The translations under genes were made by a program, and so were the position numbers. A stretch of DNA of 64,000 nucleotides from Aristolochia californica (taxonomy: Eukaryota > Streptophyta > Magnoliopsida > Piperales > Aristolochiaceae), in assembly GCA_029961685.1 (NCBI GenBank), contig JARWKL010000006.1, positions 10,980,748-11,044,747 on the forward strand. The letters are read 5' to 3'. Below the pieces are notes generated by a model. That model was given only the letters and a program-made list of their open reading frames with translations, was not told the origin of the DNA and ran no database searches. Shown here piece by piece: positions 51,903-64,000 of the stretch (within the stretch, counting starts at the first letter, position 1; each line of letters starts with the position of its first letter).

Positions 51903-54157
51903 GTTTCTTTCTTTCATGTTTCTTTTTTTATATTTGTCATTCTTTCTCCCTTTCTATTTTCTTTCCTTTTTCTTTCTTGTTTCTTTCTTTCTTTCTTTCT
52001 TCTTTCTTTCATTCTTCTTTCTATCTTTATTTATTGTTTCTTTATGTTTTTTCAGATATTTTTTGTTTCTTTATTTCATTGTTTATGTTTCTTTCATTCT
52101 TTTTTCCTTGTTTCTTTCTTCATTCTTTCTTTCATCCTCTCTTTTTCCTTCTTTCTTGTTTATTTTTATCTATCTTTCTATCTTTGTTTCTATCTTTTGT
52201 CTTTCTTTTGTTGGTTTGTTTGTTTCTTCATCTTTTTTAATCCTATTTCTTTCTTTGTTTCTTTAATCTTTCTTTAATCTTTCTTGCTTCATTCTTTCTT
52301 GATTCTTTATTTTCTCTTCTTTCACTTTTTTTTATTTTTTATTTTTTCTTTAATTCTTGTTTCTTTCTTTTTGTCTTCTTTGTTTCTTTCTTCCTCTTTT
52401 CTTGTCTCTTTCTTGTTCATTTTCATCTTTCTTTCTATCTTGTTTCTTGATTTTTTGCTTCTTTTTTCTTTGGTCCTTATTCTATTTATCTACCTTTCTT
52501 ATTTTTATCTTACTTTCTTTCTATATTTTGTCTTTCTTTTGTTTTTTTCTTTCTTTCTTTCTAGATTCTTTAGTTTTTCTTTTTTCGTTTTTTTCTTTTT
52601 TTCTTTCTTTTTGTCTTCTTTCTTCTGACTTGTTTGTTTGTTTGTTTGGTTCTAGCAAGAAAGAGTATATAAAGAAAGAAAGAAACAAACAAACAATAAA
52701 GATAGAAACAAGAAGGAATAAATAAACAAATAAGGCTCATTGAAAGAAATTTGAAAGAAGAAAAGAAGAAGAAAAAATAAAAAAAGAAAAAAAGAAAGAA
52801 TAAAAAAGAAAGAAATTAGAAAGAATGAAAGACAATTGAAGGAATGAAAAAAGAAATAGGGAAAAGAAACAAAAGAAACATAAACAATGAAAGAAATAAA
52901 AAAAGAGAAATAAAGAAAGAAGAAATAAAAAAAGAAAGAGATTAATAAACAAGAAAGAATACATAAATAAATAAGACACATTGAAAAAAACAAGAAAGAA
53001 GAAAAGAAGAAGAAAGATTGAATCAAGATAGAAATAATGAAAAAAGAAAAACTATAACAGAGAAACGGAATGAAATAAGAAACAAACAAACAAACAAAAA
53101 AAAAAACAAAGAAGATATATAGATGGAAAGAAGCAAGAAAAGAAAGAAAAAATAAATGAACAAATAAAGAAGACAGAAAGAAAGAAAAAAGAAAGAACAA
53201 AAGAAAGGGAAAAGGAAATAAGAAGGAAATAAAAAGAATAAGAAAGATAGAAAGAAAGAAGAAAGTGAAAGGAATGAATTTAGAAAGGAATAAAGAAAGA
53301 CAAACATAAAGAAAGAAACATGAAAGAAAGAAACCGAAAGAACGAAAGAAAGAAACAAGAAAGAAAGACTGAAAGAATGAAGAAAACAAGAAAGAACAAA
53401 TAAAAAAAGGCATGTAGAAAAAAAAAAGAAATAAGGAAAGAAGGATTAATAAAGAATCATTATAGAAATAAACAAACAAATAAGTCAGAAAGAAAGTCTT
53501 TCTTGTTCCAATCTTTCTCTTTTCTTTCTTTCTTCTTCTTTTCTTCTTTCTTATTTCTTTCAATGTGCCTTATTTCTTTATTTATTCTTGCTCGTTTTTT
53601 TCTTTCTTTTTTTCTTATTTCTTCATTGAAAGAAAAAGGAATGAAACTAGCAAGGAAGAAAGAAAGACAAAGTTAAAGAAAGAAACATGAAATAAATAAA
53701 CAAGAAAGATCAAATAAATAAAAGGCACATAGAAAGAAATAAGAAATAAGTGAAGAAGAAGAAAGAATCACAATAGAAACAAATAAAGAAACAAGTAAAA
53801 AAAAAGAATAAGAAAGAAAGAAGAAGAAATAATGAAAAAATTGAAATAGAAAGGAAGAAAGAAAGATGGAAGAAAAAATAAAAATCAAGAAAGAAAGAAA
53901 AAACAAAATTAAATATTTTTCAATGTGCCTTATTTCTTAATTGATTCCTTCTTCTTTCTTTCTTTTTTTCTTTCTTTTTTTCTTCTTTCATTTTTATTTT
54001 TTTATTTCTTTCTAGTTTCTTTCTTTATTTCTTATTTTGTTCTTCTTTCTTTCTTATATTTCTTGTTTCTTTTTTCTTTCTTTGTTTATTTATTTTTCGT
54101 TGTTTCTTATTTTTTCTTTTGTTCTGTTCTTTCTTTGTTTCGACTTTCCTTCTTTCC
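51903..54157. repeat. TTTC/GAAA satellite left of copy C
   Basis: Duplicate of 50876-51600 first, then a strand switch near 52650 to GAAA-rich sequence (to about 53490), and mixed blocks to the copy C edge. No gene content is seen. Confidence 0.93.
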
Positions 54158-54243
54158 CAATTACAGCGGAAAGAAGGGAAATTGACAGAAGGCAAATAGA
54201 AGTGGAACAGGCAGAAAATAACTTTAACTCACTACTAAGTTAA

Positions 54244-54249
54244 CTTATT
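54244..54249 (-). terminator. Poly(A)-signal position of copy C (AATAAG)
   Basis: The minus strand reads AATAAG in GATATTGTGAATAAGTT, the place of AATAAA at 6483. The satellite-borne copies R1-R5 also read AATAAG. Confidence 0.5.
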
Positions 54250-54368
54250 CACAATATCATACATAGTACTTACAGAAAACTTCAATACTGCAAAACACAT
54301 GAGTAGGCAACCTTGATGACAAAGGGGAAGGTTTTTTTCAAGTGATGCCTTCACAATAAAACTAACTC

Positions 54369-54376
54369 CTTATATA
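54369..54376 (-). promoter_or_regulatory. TATA box of copy C promoter
   Basis: The minus strand reads TATATAAG in CTATATAAGGAGTTAG, conserved with 6358 and 12255. Confidence 0.75.
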
Positions 54377-54443
54377 GACGGAGTGAAATAAAGTGGATTT
54401 GAAAATATTCGAAATCCACCACTAAAACATAAAGAAGCCTCTA

Positions 54444-54785
54444 TTATTGAGGCGGCTGTGAGTCATCATCTCTATAATTGAGATTCTGGGATGAGTCATC
54501 TTTATCATCTTTATCTCCATGATTGAGATTGGAACAAGACTTTTGATGGGCTTGGTCCCATAACATCTTTTGTTGACGAAGAGCTTTAACTCTTATCTGA
54601 TGCAGGCGGCTACTGGCGGCATCCCATGAATGTGACTTTATGGAAAATGGCCGACCAAAGATACTGTATGAGCCTGGCGTGATGTGACGAATAGGCCAAC
54701 TGTGGGCCGGACGATAAGATTTCCTCTGTTGCCTTTGGACGGACTTGGCTGACGAATCTGAAATAGATGTGTCTGTCATAGTCAT
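54444..54785 (-). CDS. ORF4 (copy C), intact
   Basis: 113 codons from ATG 54785. Compared with 5931-6293 it keeps RKSY, PAHSWPI, GSYSIFGRPFSIKSHSWDAASS and RIRVKALRQQKMLWDQAHQ. It varies in the Ser/Thr-rich start and has a shorter Asp-rich tail. It survives intact while every longer ORF of copy C is broken, but chance is possible at this length. Confidence 0.6.
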   Translation of the reverse strand: MTMTDTSISDSSAKSVQRQQRKSYRPAHSWPIRHITPGSYSIFGRPFSIKSHSWDAASSRLHQIRVKALRQQKMLWDQAHQKSCSNLNHGDKDDKDDSSQNLNYRDDDSQPPQ

Positions 54786-54805
54786 ATCCTGCACAATTAT
54801 TTTCC

Positions 54806-56093
54806 TTAAGATGTTGCTTTAAACATCTCTATCATTGCATTAATATATTCGTCAGGATCCTCGAGAGGCTGACTATCAGGTAAGAATTCATTAGCATTAT
54901 CATCATGCTCGGTACTATTAAAGTCCTCGATGTCTTCATCATCTTCTGCAGCTGATGGTTCAGAAACTGACATGTTGTCATCTGCAAGGTGAGATGATGT
55001 GCCTTCATTGCACTTAGTAACCATAGAATCCTTCATTGATTCTAATAATTTTTTCATAATATCTTTTTCCGTATATTCGGAATCAAACTCTTCAATTGAG
55101 TTTTGAAACTTGCAAATAAATTGTCGAAGTCATAATGGACTTCCGGGACGCGATGCAATCCAAGATTATTTTCATTGTTAATGATAGCAGACTCAATTTT
55201 TGCTACTTCTGTATCCAGGTTGGGAAATTTTTCCACCAACGAACATGAAATGTTCTTAATAACATTGGTAGGCTTTTATCATTAAAGCCTGTAGTACAAT
55301 CCCATCTCCAAATCCATGGCAAAGAAAATACCATAAAGAAGATAAGACTGTCCCAATTCTTTGGGGGTTTTTCATAACCCAGAGCTTTAAGCTCAGGACT
55401 GGATTTAGTCCACTTTGCAAAACGAACCATAATGGGCTCAGGTAAGATAGAAATGGGTGGCCCAAATTTGTTCCACCATGCAAATACCCAACTGGGTAGA
55501 GGTAATGACCTCTGAAAGACATTCTTTTCCCATTGGAAAAACCAGGAATGCCTATGGGAGGGATTTTGGTAATAAAAAGTATTATACCAGGAATCCATAT
55601 AATCCCAATAATTAAATTCCTTATCATTAGGAAGGTTAGCCGCATTAGCTAAATCAAATTTTCCCCATGTTGAGGGATGCATGAATCTTTGTATCGTACA
55701 TTTACTGTACGCTCTTGGGCTATCCCATTTAGCCACATTTGTCAGTGTATGATGCACTGAAATAGAATTTAGGTGAACCAAAATGGATTCAAAGAAATAC
55801 CATCGTTTTCTTGCACGGATGGGACAATAGGCTTCTCCAAGCCATTTCTATAACATCTCCCAGGAATCCAATGTGCCGTCAAGGTCCTCTTTATTGAGGA
55901 GTAAAATTGTCTCCGTATCCGGAAGAGTACTATACACTTGTTCTACTTCAAGTGTCTCCTTATACGACACTGGGGCTTTGCCCTTCTTGTCTGAGGAATT
56001 TCCTCGTTCTTGATTCTTTTGACCTCGGCCTCTGGATTGTTGATTTCCACGTCCTCTCATTGGAAGTGGATTGCCCCTTGCGAGGTTATACAT
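54806..56093 (-). pseudogene. ORF3 Trp-rich protein (copy C)
   Basis: Starts at ATG 56093, overlapping the upstream stop position as ATGTATAA. Breaks: TAG at 55850-55848 (CAG in the B unit), a frameshift near 55205-55240 after HVRWWKNFP, and another near 55065. All conserved Trp-rich segments are recognisable (WVFAWWNKFGPP, WIWRWD, HVRWWK), as is the acidic C-terminus. Confidence 0.85.
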
Positions 56094-59000
56094 GATTTTG
56101 ACCTTGGAGAAATTCACAGGGTTAGAAAATCAGGTAAGGAGTTTAATTCTCCTTTGATATGTTCTATATCAAAATCAAAGGCGCTTAATTCCGCCTGCCA
56201 TCTGGCAAAGATTTGTTTGGAAGTAAGCTTCTTCACATCCTTCTTAAGAATCGATTTGGCTGCTGAACAATCAACTCTTAAAAGGAATTTTTTATTTAAT
56301 TTTTTATTTAATAAATCATCTTGGAATTTATGAATGCATTTAATTATTGCCAATATTTCTTGTTTAACAGTGGAATAATTAATCTATGCATCATGCCAGT
56401 TACCAGAGGTAAATCGAACAAGTTCTTCTTTACTAGATGGATTTCTTTGTTTTAATATGCCACCATAGCCTATATGGGAGACATTTGTCTCTACAACCTT
56501 CGGATAAGAAGGGTTGGTAAGGTTAAGACAAGGAAGTTGTTTGACCTTACTTTTGATTAATTGGACTGCCTGTGTATGTTTGGGAGTCCAAGGCTCAGGG
56601 TTCTTTTTGAGTCTTTTATGTAATATTGTGGAGTCTTGGGCAAGATGAGGATAATAATCCGCAATATAATTGAGACTTCCTAGAAATCTCTGAAGTTGAG
56701 TTTTCTCCAGTAATTCATCCGAAAACTTGGAGGCAAACTCAATGCTTCTATCAATGGGAACTATTTTTCCTTTGTGAATATTGTGACCTAAAAATCTAAC
56801 AGAGGTCTGAAACAATTTCATTTTCGGTGCCGATATCACCAACCCATGTTTTCGAATAACTGTTTTGAAAACATGTAAATGCTTAAAATGAGCATCAATA
56901 GATTCTGAATAAACAAGGATATCATCAATATAAACAATGGTAAATTCAAAATAAGGAGCAAATATATCATTCATGATATTTTGAAATTCAGATGGAGTAT
57001 TTTTCAAACCGAAAGGCATAACATTCCATTCAAAGTGACCAAAAGGGACACTGAATGTAGTTTTATATTTATCCTTTTCAGTAATTTGAATTTGCCAATA
57101 TCCAGATTTCAAATCAAATTTGGAAAAGATTTTAGCAAAAAATAATCTGTCTAATAAATCTTTTTTGTTTGGGATAGGATACCTAATCCATCTCAAACAA
57201 TCATTGAGTGGTTTATAATTAACCACTAATCTAGGACCAGGAACACCTCGTTCCTTTTCTACATTTTTATTGACATAAAATGCAGTACAACTCCATGCAG
57301 AGTATGATTTTCTAATTAATTTTTTATCCAATAGATTTTGGATTTCCTTTTTGCAAAGATCTAGCAAAGCATGTTTCATTTGACTAGGTCTTGCTTTTGT
57401 CGAAATGGTTCTTTCATTGAACCCATCAATATAGGGTAAAGATACAATATATTTATGTCGATCCCAAAAAGCAGTAGGAATGTCACTAAAAATTTCTTGG
57501 GCTAATATTTTCTGAAGAGAACTAATTTTCTCTTTGATAGCTATAGTTTCCAACTGCTTTTCAAGAGTTAAAAACTGAATTTCTTTATGCAGGAAACTAA
57601 GGTGATGTTCTTTCACATTTCTCAATTCGGAAATCTCATTTATAAAACTAATTTGAGGAGGAGATTTGAAAGAGAAATATATAGGTTTATTATTAACCTG
57701 TCCATGAATTCCATGGTTGTCTATGCCTTTGATTGGCATTATTTTCTCTAGAAAAGGAGTACCTAGAATGACTTGTTGAGTCATATTTTTTACTAACAAG
57801 AAGTCGGTAATAATGCACTGATTATTAGTGCAGATGGAGGCATTATTTAATTTATATTTAATTTTCATTTTGTCTCCATTGGCATTGGCCAATGTTTGAG
57901 TGGTTTTCTCAAAATATTGGGTTGGAATCAACCCTTCTTGGATGCAGTTGAAGTCTGCTCCACTATCAATCAGAGTTGTTAATTTAGGAATGACAAAGTT
58001 CTGATCAATAACTTAATTAATCACAGTATGCCATCTTTGATGGATGACTTTAGTAATTTGATTAAGAAAAGATTCTTCAGATTTCTTTTCTTGTTGTACA
58101 CTAGTTTGTGCACATTTGTCTTCAAGTTTTTTATAAAGGGATTTTAATTCTTTTAATTCAAGCTTGATTTCTTTAATTTCTCCTTGTAATGAGGAGATTG
58201 ATACAGGTTGTTGTGAAGCATTGGTTTCTGCATAACAACCAATAATTTCCTTCAAAGAATAAGGTTTTACTCCTGGAATGGGAGGTAGCTTTGAAGTACT
58301 TTGAATTTGATCAAGATATTCTTTGATTAAATATCTTTTGGTTTGAAGATCTTCCTCTTGATCAATGTTCTCTAGTATAATTTTTTGATCATTAGTAAGA
58401 ACATTAATCTGATGCATTTGGGCCACAGATTGTAAGTGTGAACAACTACAATCGGGGTCATCTTCTGATAGACTGGATGAGGCATAATCAATATCATCTC
58501 CAGAATCAGAATTTAAGAGAATTTTTGCCAACTGGATTTTTAATCCTTCATCAATTTGAAGTTGGTTTAATTTCTCTTTTGTTTTGCATCTATTGGAATA
58601 GTGGCCTAATTTACCACATTTATAACAGACAATTTTCTTTTTGTCTGGAGGATTTCTTCGAGGAGGTGGTCTCCTAGGTTCAGGACGAGTCTTTTGATGA
58701 GACTGTCTTTTGGGATATCTCCTACTCAGGTGTGAGTAGGGTTCGGGTCTCTTAGAATGAGAGACTTTCTCTTTGCCCTTCCTTTGAGTGGAAGGTAGTG
58801 GTCCTGTGTCACAGGCAAACTGTTCACAAAATTCACCAAGCTCTCGCTTTCCAGTAAGATTTTGTTTCTTAAGCTGAGCTTGAAGTTTTAAATCATTACA
58901 TAAGGTCAGTCCTTCTTGAATAAGAGCACCAGTAAGTAGACCATATGTATATTGTTGGTAGTTAATAATTCCTACCTCATTACCTAACCTTTTGCGTACC

Positions 59001-60601
59001 TTGCTAGCAAAAAGTGTGGGTAATCCATCAATAAATTTAGCTTTCCAATATTCATTATTGGCATCGGTTCGTTGCATAACCTTAGTAAGGAAAACATCTT
59101 TATACCATCTAAAATGGCTAAGTGTTCTACATCTAAGATTTTGCAAAACCTCTCTTCCCTTATCAGTAGTGGAAGTCAAATTGCCAATAAAATGATGAAC
59201 AATACATGAAATTAAGGTATAAACCACATCATCCTCACCAAGGAAGGCTTGGCCTGATTCAGTTTTGATTATCTTTTTTGAATTGTAAATTTCATGATTT
59301 TGTTTTGGGGTAAGTATATTATCCCACAACCTTTGAGGGTTCCAGAAAACCCCGCAGTTAACATTTCTGCTATTTCTTGATCTGAATTCTTATGTTGTCT
59401 ACAGATGGTAGCATACATAAGCATTCTGTGACAATGTTCTAGAATCTGATATATAGACATGGTATCTATGTTCCATTCATAAATGGATTGACCATCATAA
59501 GCTTTTTGATCTAAATAAACATTCTCTTCATATAACAGGTCCTAAGGTGAAGGCCTATGATAATAGAGTTTGTTTTTTAGCTCCCAATCCTGAGTAGATT
59601 TCTTTGTAAAATCCAATTTGTGAATACTCGGCTGATCTCTAATCATTTCCTGAAGAATCTCTTCAGTCTGATTGATATTGGTTAAACCCAGATCATGAAG
59701 ATTAGAGTTTTGACCTTCATCAGAATCAGAGTATTCTGAAAGAGTTAAATCTTCAGTATTATTTTGTGATGAAGAATCTTCTTGAGATGCTTCATTATTT
59801 GATTCATCAGCTTCCAACACATGGAGACTTTTGCGAACCACCTTAGATTGGGCTTCATGAGCCTGTTGGGCTTGTTTAATTTGATCATCGGAAAGATTTA
59901 GTTTTCCAAGCCTGGTTAATAATTCTTCAACAACTTCAGAATTATTATCCAATTTAAAGTTCCTAATTAGAACAGGTGGTTTGATGAGTGGTTTACCATT
60001 CATCAACAGAGGTAATTTTCAAGAAGATAAGTCAAAGGGATTTTGACAATATTTCTCTAGTGTATCCTTATCCAATAAATCTTCAAATCTTGTAAGTTGT
60101 TGTCCAATATTTTGAAGATTTAAATTGGTAAAGTTGTTTTGTCTCCTGATCTGACCCATTGGATTCAGAGGGATTTCAGGATTAACAAAAGCAACAACTT
60201 CCACAAAATCAAGGGATTTCCCTGAGGGACTTGGAAATTCAAGTCTGATTGGATCAGTAGGAGGATGAACTGATCTGACATTGATGCCAGACATAAGGTG
60301 CCATTCTTTCGTGAGGGTTGAAAGAGTGGGAGCGGTGGAAGAAATTAAGGGTAGTTTCTCTTCTTGCTTTAGTCTGGTTTGCATGAACCAATCAACAAAG
60401 GACATGATGATCTTATTTGTTTCCAAATAAAGATAAAAGTCGTTTGATAATGCCATGCGTTCTGCGGCCCCATAGGTGTCAAAAACCCAATTTTTGAAAC
60501 CTAGATTATTGGTGAAAGAATGCAGCTTTAATGGCTGCTCGGTCCACCACAAAAGGTGGTGGTGGCTGGGAACTCTGTGGAGGTGTAGAAATCGTAGTCA
60601 T
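56086..60601 (-). pseudogene. CP-protease-RT-RNase H polyprotein (copy C)
   Basis: Starts at ATG 60601, which overlaps the MP stop as ATGA. Breaks: 2-nt loss near 60520, TGA 60021-60019, TAG 59544-59542, 1-nt loss near 59330, TAA 58015-58013, TAG 56386-56384 and a 1-nt gain near 56116. Domains: coat region, zinc knuckle CYKCGKLGHYSNRC (about 58626-58585), protease LIDSGADFNC (about 57965), and RT with NYKPLND, FDLKSGYWQI and YIDDILVYS, open for 515 codons (57931-56384). RNase H reads VETNVSHIGYGG, with Asn for the first catalytic Asp, and carries a 12-bp tandem duplication (NKKLNKKF). Confidence 0.88.
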
Positions 60602-61190
60602 AGAGTAAAACCAGTCATTTCACTAGGAGTGGGAGAAGTCCTTTCATGCTCCCTTTCTTGGTAGACCCCATGAGGTATCTGGGTGTCGGATATGTGAATT
60701 CCTTTTAATGAGGAATCGTCTTTAATGGATTGTTTTTCATCCAATTCTTGTAGGTGAGTAGATGGACCTACATCCGAATATCGGGAGGATGAGGGTGGTA
60801 AAGAGACCCTGTAAGGCATCTTATCCTTGAAATTAATTACCTCATCACCATCTGCTGATTGGATGACTTGATCAATATCCTGATTAGTCAGGAGTCTTAG
60901 AGTAACAGCCTGAGGAATTGTCTAGTTGGCTGGAAATGAATTTCCTCCCAATTGATCATCCTTGGAGTGGCAACATTTGCACTCATTAGATCGGTTTCAA
61001 TCAAAACTGTCTTACCCTGATCTTGTAAGTGTAATATCTTAGGGACTAAGGTATTCATTATTTTGAAATGAATCCTAGCTATAACAGCAATGGTTTCAGT
61101 TCCAGGAATATAATTGTATCCCTGTGTTAGAATCCTCAACTGAATAGATTCTAACAAATTCCTATCGGTTAATGATAGGGTAAGGTTTGG
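60598..61190 (-). pseudogene. Movement protein, C-terminal two thirds (copy C)
   Basis: From HPNLTLSLTDRNLLESIQ to MTGFTL, matching 7451-8050. A 1-nt deletion (TTTCCAGCC against TTTCCCAGCC) near 60940 and an in-frame TAG (Trp in the B unit) just after it break the frame. The C-terminal 73 codons (60819-60598) are open. Its stop TGA overlaps the next ATG (ATGA, 60601-60598). Confidence 0.82.
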
Positions 61191-61336
61191 ATGCATACAG
61201 ATTGCGTTCAAACCCTTGACCTTATTAGGGATGAACACATGTCTTCAGGCCATACTTCGTGATGGTCGATGTTTGGATTGGAAACCCACATTAATGGGTA
61301 TAGTTGAAACAAGTCTCAGTAGGGGACCTGTTTATT
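61187..61336 (+). pseudogene. Inverted segment of copy C movement protein
   Basis: Encodes IGCIQIAFKPL through LSRGPVY on the plus strand, the part of MP that should precede HPNLTL on the minus strand. The junction shares TTGGATG (61187-61193) with both parents. Satellite starts right after GPVY. Confidence 0.85.
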
Positions 61337-64000
61337 ATTTCTTAATTGATTTCTTCTTTCTTTCTTTCTTTCTTTCTTTCTTTTTTTCTTCTTTCATTTT
61401 TTATTTTTTTTATTTCTTTCTAGTTTCTTTCTTTATTTCTTATTTTGTTCTTCTTTCTTTCTTATCTTTCTTGTTTCTTTTTTCTTTCTTTGTTTATTTA
61501 TTTTTTGTTGTTTCTTATTTTTTCTTTTGTTCTGTTTAGTTTTTTTCTTTTTTATTTGTTTATTTATTTTTCTTTGTTTCTTGTTCTATCTTTGTTTCAA
61601 CTTTCTTTCTTTCATTCATAATTAAACAAAGAAGAGAATATATAAAATAAAAAATAAAAAATGAAACAACAAATATATTTCATCTTTCTTTCTTCTTTCT
61701 TTCTTTTGGACTTCTTTCTTTTCGTCCTCTTGCTTTCTTTTCATTGTTGTTTCTTTCTTTCTTGTGCCTGTCTTTCTTCTTTCTTTATTTATTACTTTTA
61801 TTCTTTCTTTCTTTCTTTCTCACGTCTTTATTTTTTTCTTTTATTCCTTCTTTCTAGTTTCTTTCTTTCCTTTGTCTTTCTTATCTATCTTTTTTCTCTC
61901 TTTTTTCTTTGATTATTTATTTATTTTTTCTTGTTCTTTAATTTGCTGTTTCTTCTTCCATTCTTTTTTTTATCTCTATTTCGTCTTTCTTTCTTTTCAT
62001 CTTGTTTCTTTATTTTTCGTCTTCTTTCTTTCTTCTTTTTTTTTTTTTTCTTTCTTTCTTTCTTACTCTTTCTTTCTAACTTGTTTGTTTGTTTGTTTCC
62101 TAATTCTTTCTTTCTTGTTTCTTGCTTTATATTTTTATTATTTTTTTATTTTTTTCATATTGATTTCTTTCTTTCGTGTTTCTTTCTTGCTTCTTTCTTT
62201 CTTTCCTGCTTCTTTATTTCTTGCTTCTTTCTTTCTTGATTCTTTCATTTTTTTCATTCTTTCTTTCTTTCTTTCTTTCTTCATTCTTTCTTTTTTTCTT
62301 CTTTCCTTATTTTCTCTTTATTTCTTGATTCTTGCTTATTTCTTTCTTATTTCTTTCCTTATTTCTTTCTTTTATTCTTTCTTTCTAGTTTCTTTCTTTC
62401 TTCTTTCTATGTTTCTTTGTTTTATCCTCTTTCTTTCTTACTTTTTTCTTTCTTCAATCGTTTTTCTTTCTTTCATCATTCTTCCTTTCTTGTTTCTTGC
62501 CTTATATCTTTCTTATGTTTCTTTCTTTCTTCATTTTTGTTTCATTGTTTCTTGTTTTTCTTCTTGCATCTTTTTGTCTTGATTCTTTCTTTTTTATATT
62601 TTTATCTTTCTTTCTTTCATTCTTTTTCTTTTTTTGCCTCCTTTCTTTCATTCTTTCTTTCTATTTCATTTTTTATTTCTTTATTTTTTTATTTCTTATT
62701 CTTTCTTTCTGACTTGTTGTTTTTTGTTTGTTTGTTTCTATTGTGATTCTTTCTTTCTTCTTCTTTCCATATTAATTATTTATTTCTATTTGCCTTTTTA
62801 TTCGTACTTTCTTGTTTATTTCTTTCTTCATTCATTCTTTATTTCTTTCTTTCTTGTTTCTTTATTTCATTATTTCTATTTCTTTCCTTCATATTTCTTT
62901 CATTATCATTGTCTTTCTTTTTTCCTTTCTAATTTCTTCTTTCTTTCTTTCTTTCTTTCTGTCTTCTTTCTTTCTTTATTTCTTTTTTCTTTCTTTCTTT
63001 CTTTCTTTCTATCTTTATTTCTTCTTTCTTTCAATTTTTATGTCTTATTTCCTTTTTTCTCTCTTATTTCGTACTTCCTTCTTCCCTGTTTCTTGTTTCT
63101 TCTTTCCTTCTTTCTTTCTAGTTTGTTTGTTTGTTTGTTTCTTCTTTCATTCTGATGTTTTCTTCTTTATTTCTTTTTTGTTTATTTCTATCTTGATTAT
63201 TTCTTTCTTTTTCTTTTCTTATTTCTTTCAATGTGCCTTATTTCTTTATTTATTCTTTTCTCTTTATTTCTTCCTTCTCTCATTTGTTCTTTTTTGTATA
63301 TTTCTTTCATTGTTTATGTTTCTTTTGTTTATTTTTCCCGATTTCTTTCTTAATTTCTTCTGCTTTCTTTCAATCTTTCCAATACCTTTCTTTGTTCTTT
63401 CTTTATTTCTTTCTTTGTTCTTCTTTCTTTATTTCTTTCTTCCTCTCTTCTTCTGTCTTTCTTTTTTATTTTAATCTTTATTTCTATCTTGTTTCTTGCG
63501 TTTTTGTTTCTTTTTTTCTTTCTTTCTTATTCTTTCTATCTATCAATCTTTCTTCTTCCCATCTTTCTTTGTTTCAACGATTTGTCTTTTTTTTTCTTTA
63601 TTTCTTATTTTTAATCATTCATTCTTTCTTTCTTTCTTTCTTTCTTTCTTTAATCTTTCTTGTTTCTTTCCTTATTGATTCTTTCTTTTCTCTTCTTTCA
63701 TTTTTTTTCTTTTGTCTTTCTTTCTTTCATCTTCTTTGTTTCTATCTTTTGTCTTTCTTTTGTTTGTTTGTTTGTTTCTTCATCTTTTTTAATCCTATTT
63801 CTTTCTTTGTTTCTTTAATCTCTCTTTACTCTTTCTTGCTTTATTCTTTCTTGATTCTTTATTTTCCCTTCTTTCACTTTTTTTATTTTTTTCTATCTTT
63901 CATTCTTCTTTCTATCTTTTTGTCTTCTTTGTTTCTTTCTTTTTGTCTTCTTCGTTTCTTTCTTCCTCTTTTCTTGTCTCTTTCTTGTTTATTTTCATCT
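61337..64000. repeat. TTTC-rich higher-order satellite, type II (right end)
   Basis: Direct repeat of about 45,690-48,414, including the tag AATTAAACAAAGAAGAGAAT (61620; 45970). No 135-bp viral fragment occurs here: the sequence runs from TGCCTTATATC straight into TTTCTTATGTTTC, the join also seen near 46880. Runs to the window end with no gene content. Confidence 0.93.

Larger units (their letters stand above)
54158..61336 (-). mobile_element. Endogenous pararetrovirus lineage B, copy C
   Basis: Minus-strand order from 61190: C-terminal two thirds of MP, CP-protease-RT-RNase H, ORF3, ORF4, promoter and poly(A) region, ending at 54158 exactly where the primer site begins (CCGCTGTAATTGG). The first roughly 146 bp (61190-61336) are inverted in place. 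TTTC satellite lies on both sides. Multiple stops and frameshifts show it is older than A2. Confidence 0.88.

Overview
The window is a stretch of plant nuclear repeat DNA, most likely from a flowering plant. No host gene, rRNA or tRNA is visible. About half is decayed, rearranged copies of two unrelated plant pararetroviruses (Caulimoviridae). The rest is pyrimidine/purine-asymmetric satellite DNA: TCTA/TC arrays, TTTC-rich higher-order arrays and a 19-bp minisatellite. The plant assignment rests on the caulimovirid gene set (movement protein, coat protein with zinc knuckle, aspartic protease, reverse transcriptase, RNase H, viroplasmin) and on primer sites complementary to initiator Met-tRNA.

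Lineage A is present as A1 (1-3771, minus, runs off the left edge), A2 (18796-26914, minus, nearly a full genome) and A3 (31353-38547, plus). Its gene order is: long structured leader with a small membrane ORF (called ORF0 here), primer-binding site, a coiled-coil ORF without AUG (ORFa), a badnavirus-like movement/coat polyprotein with two zinc motifs, protease, RT-RNase H, and a separate viroplasmin/transactivator (TAV) ORF. Lineage B is present as an over-length, circularly permuted unit (4041-12300, plus) and as copy C (54158-61336, minus). Its order is: movement-protein ORF, CP-protease-RT-RNase H ORF (ATGA overlap), a Trp-rich ORF3 (ATGTATAA overlap), a small ORF4, then promoter, poly(A) signal and primer site. 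It resembles florendo-/petuvirus-type elements.

Layout: A1; duplicated TAV tail and TC array (to 4040); B unit; TAV-tail fragment and GATA array with a strand-switch palindrome (12300-14030); TTTC higher-order array carrying three 135-bp pieces of the lineage B 3' region (14031-17715); TCTA array; A2; TCTA array (26915-31166) with small viral and leader fragments; palindrome; A3; TTTC arrays with two more 135-bp viral pieces, two 19-bp minisatellites and a TAV tail (38548-54157); copy C; TTTC array to the end.

All viral copies carry breaks and are genomic fossils, though several single ORFs are intact (A1 TAV; A2 ORF0, ORFa and MP-CP; B ORF3 and ORF4; C ORF4). The most notable points are the mixed gene content of lineage A, the conserved small transmembrane ORF0 with almost purely synonymous divergence in its core, element ends lying exactly at the tRNA primer site, and viral 3' fragments amplified as part of a satellite higher-order repeat.
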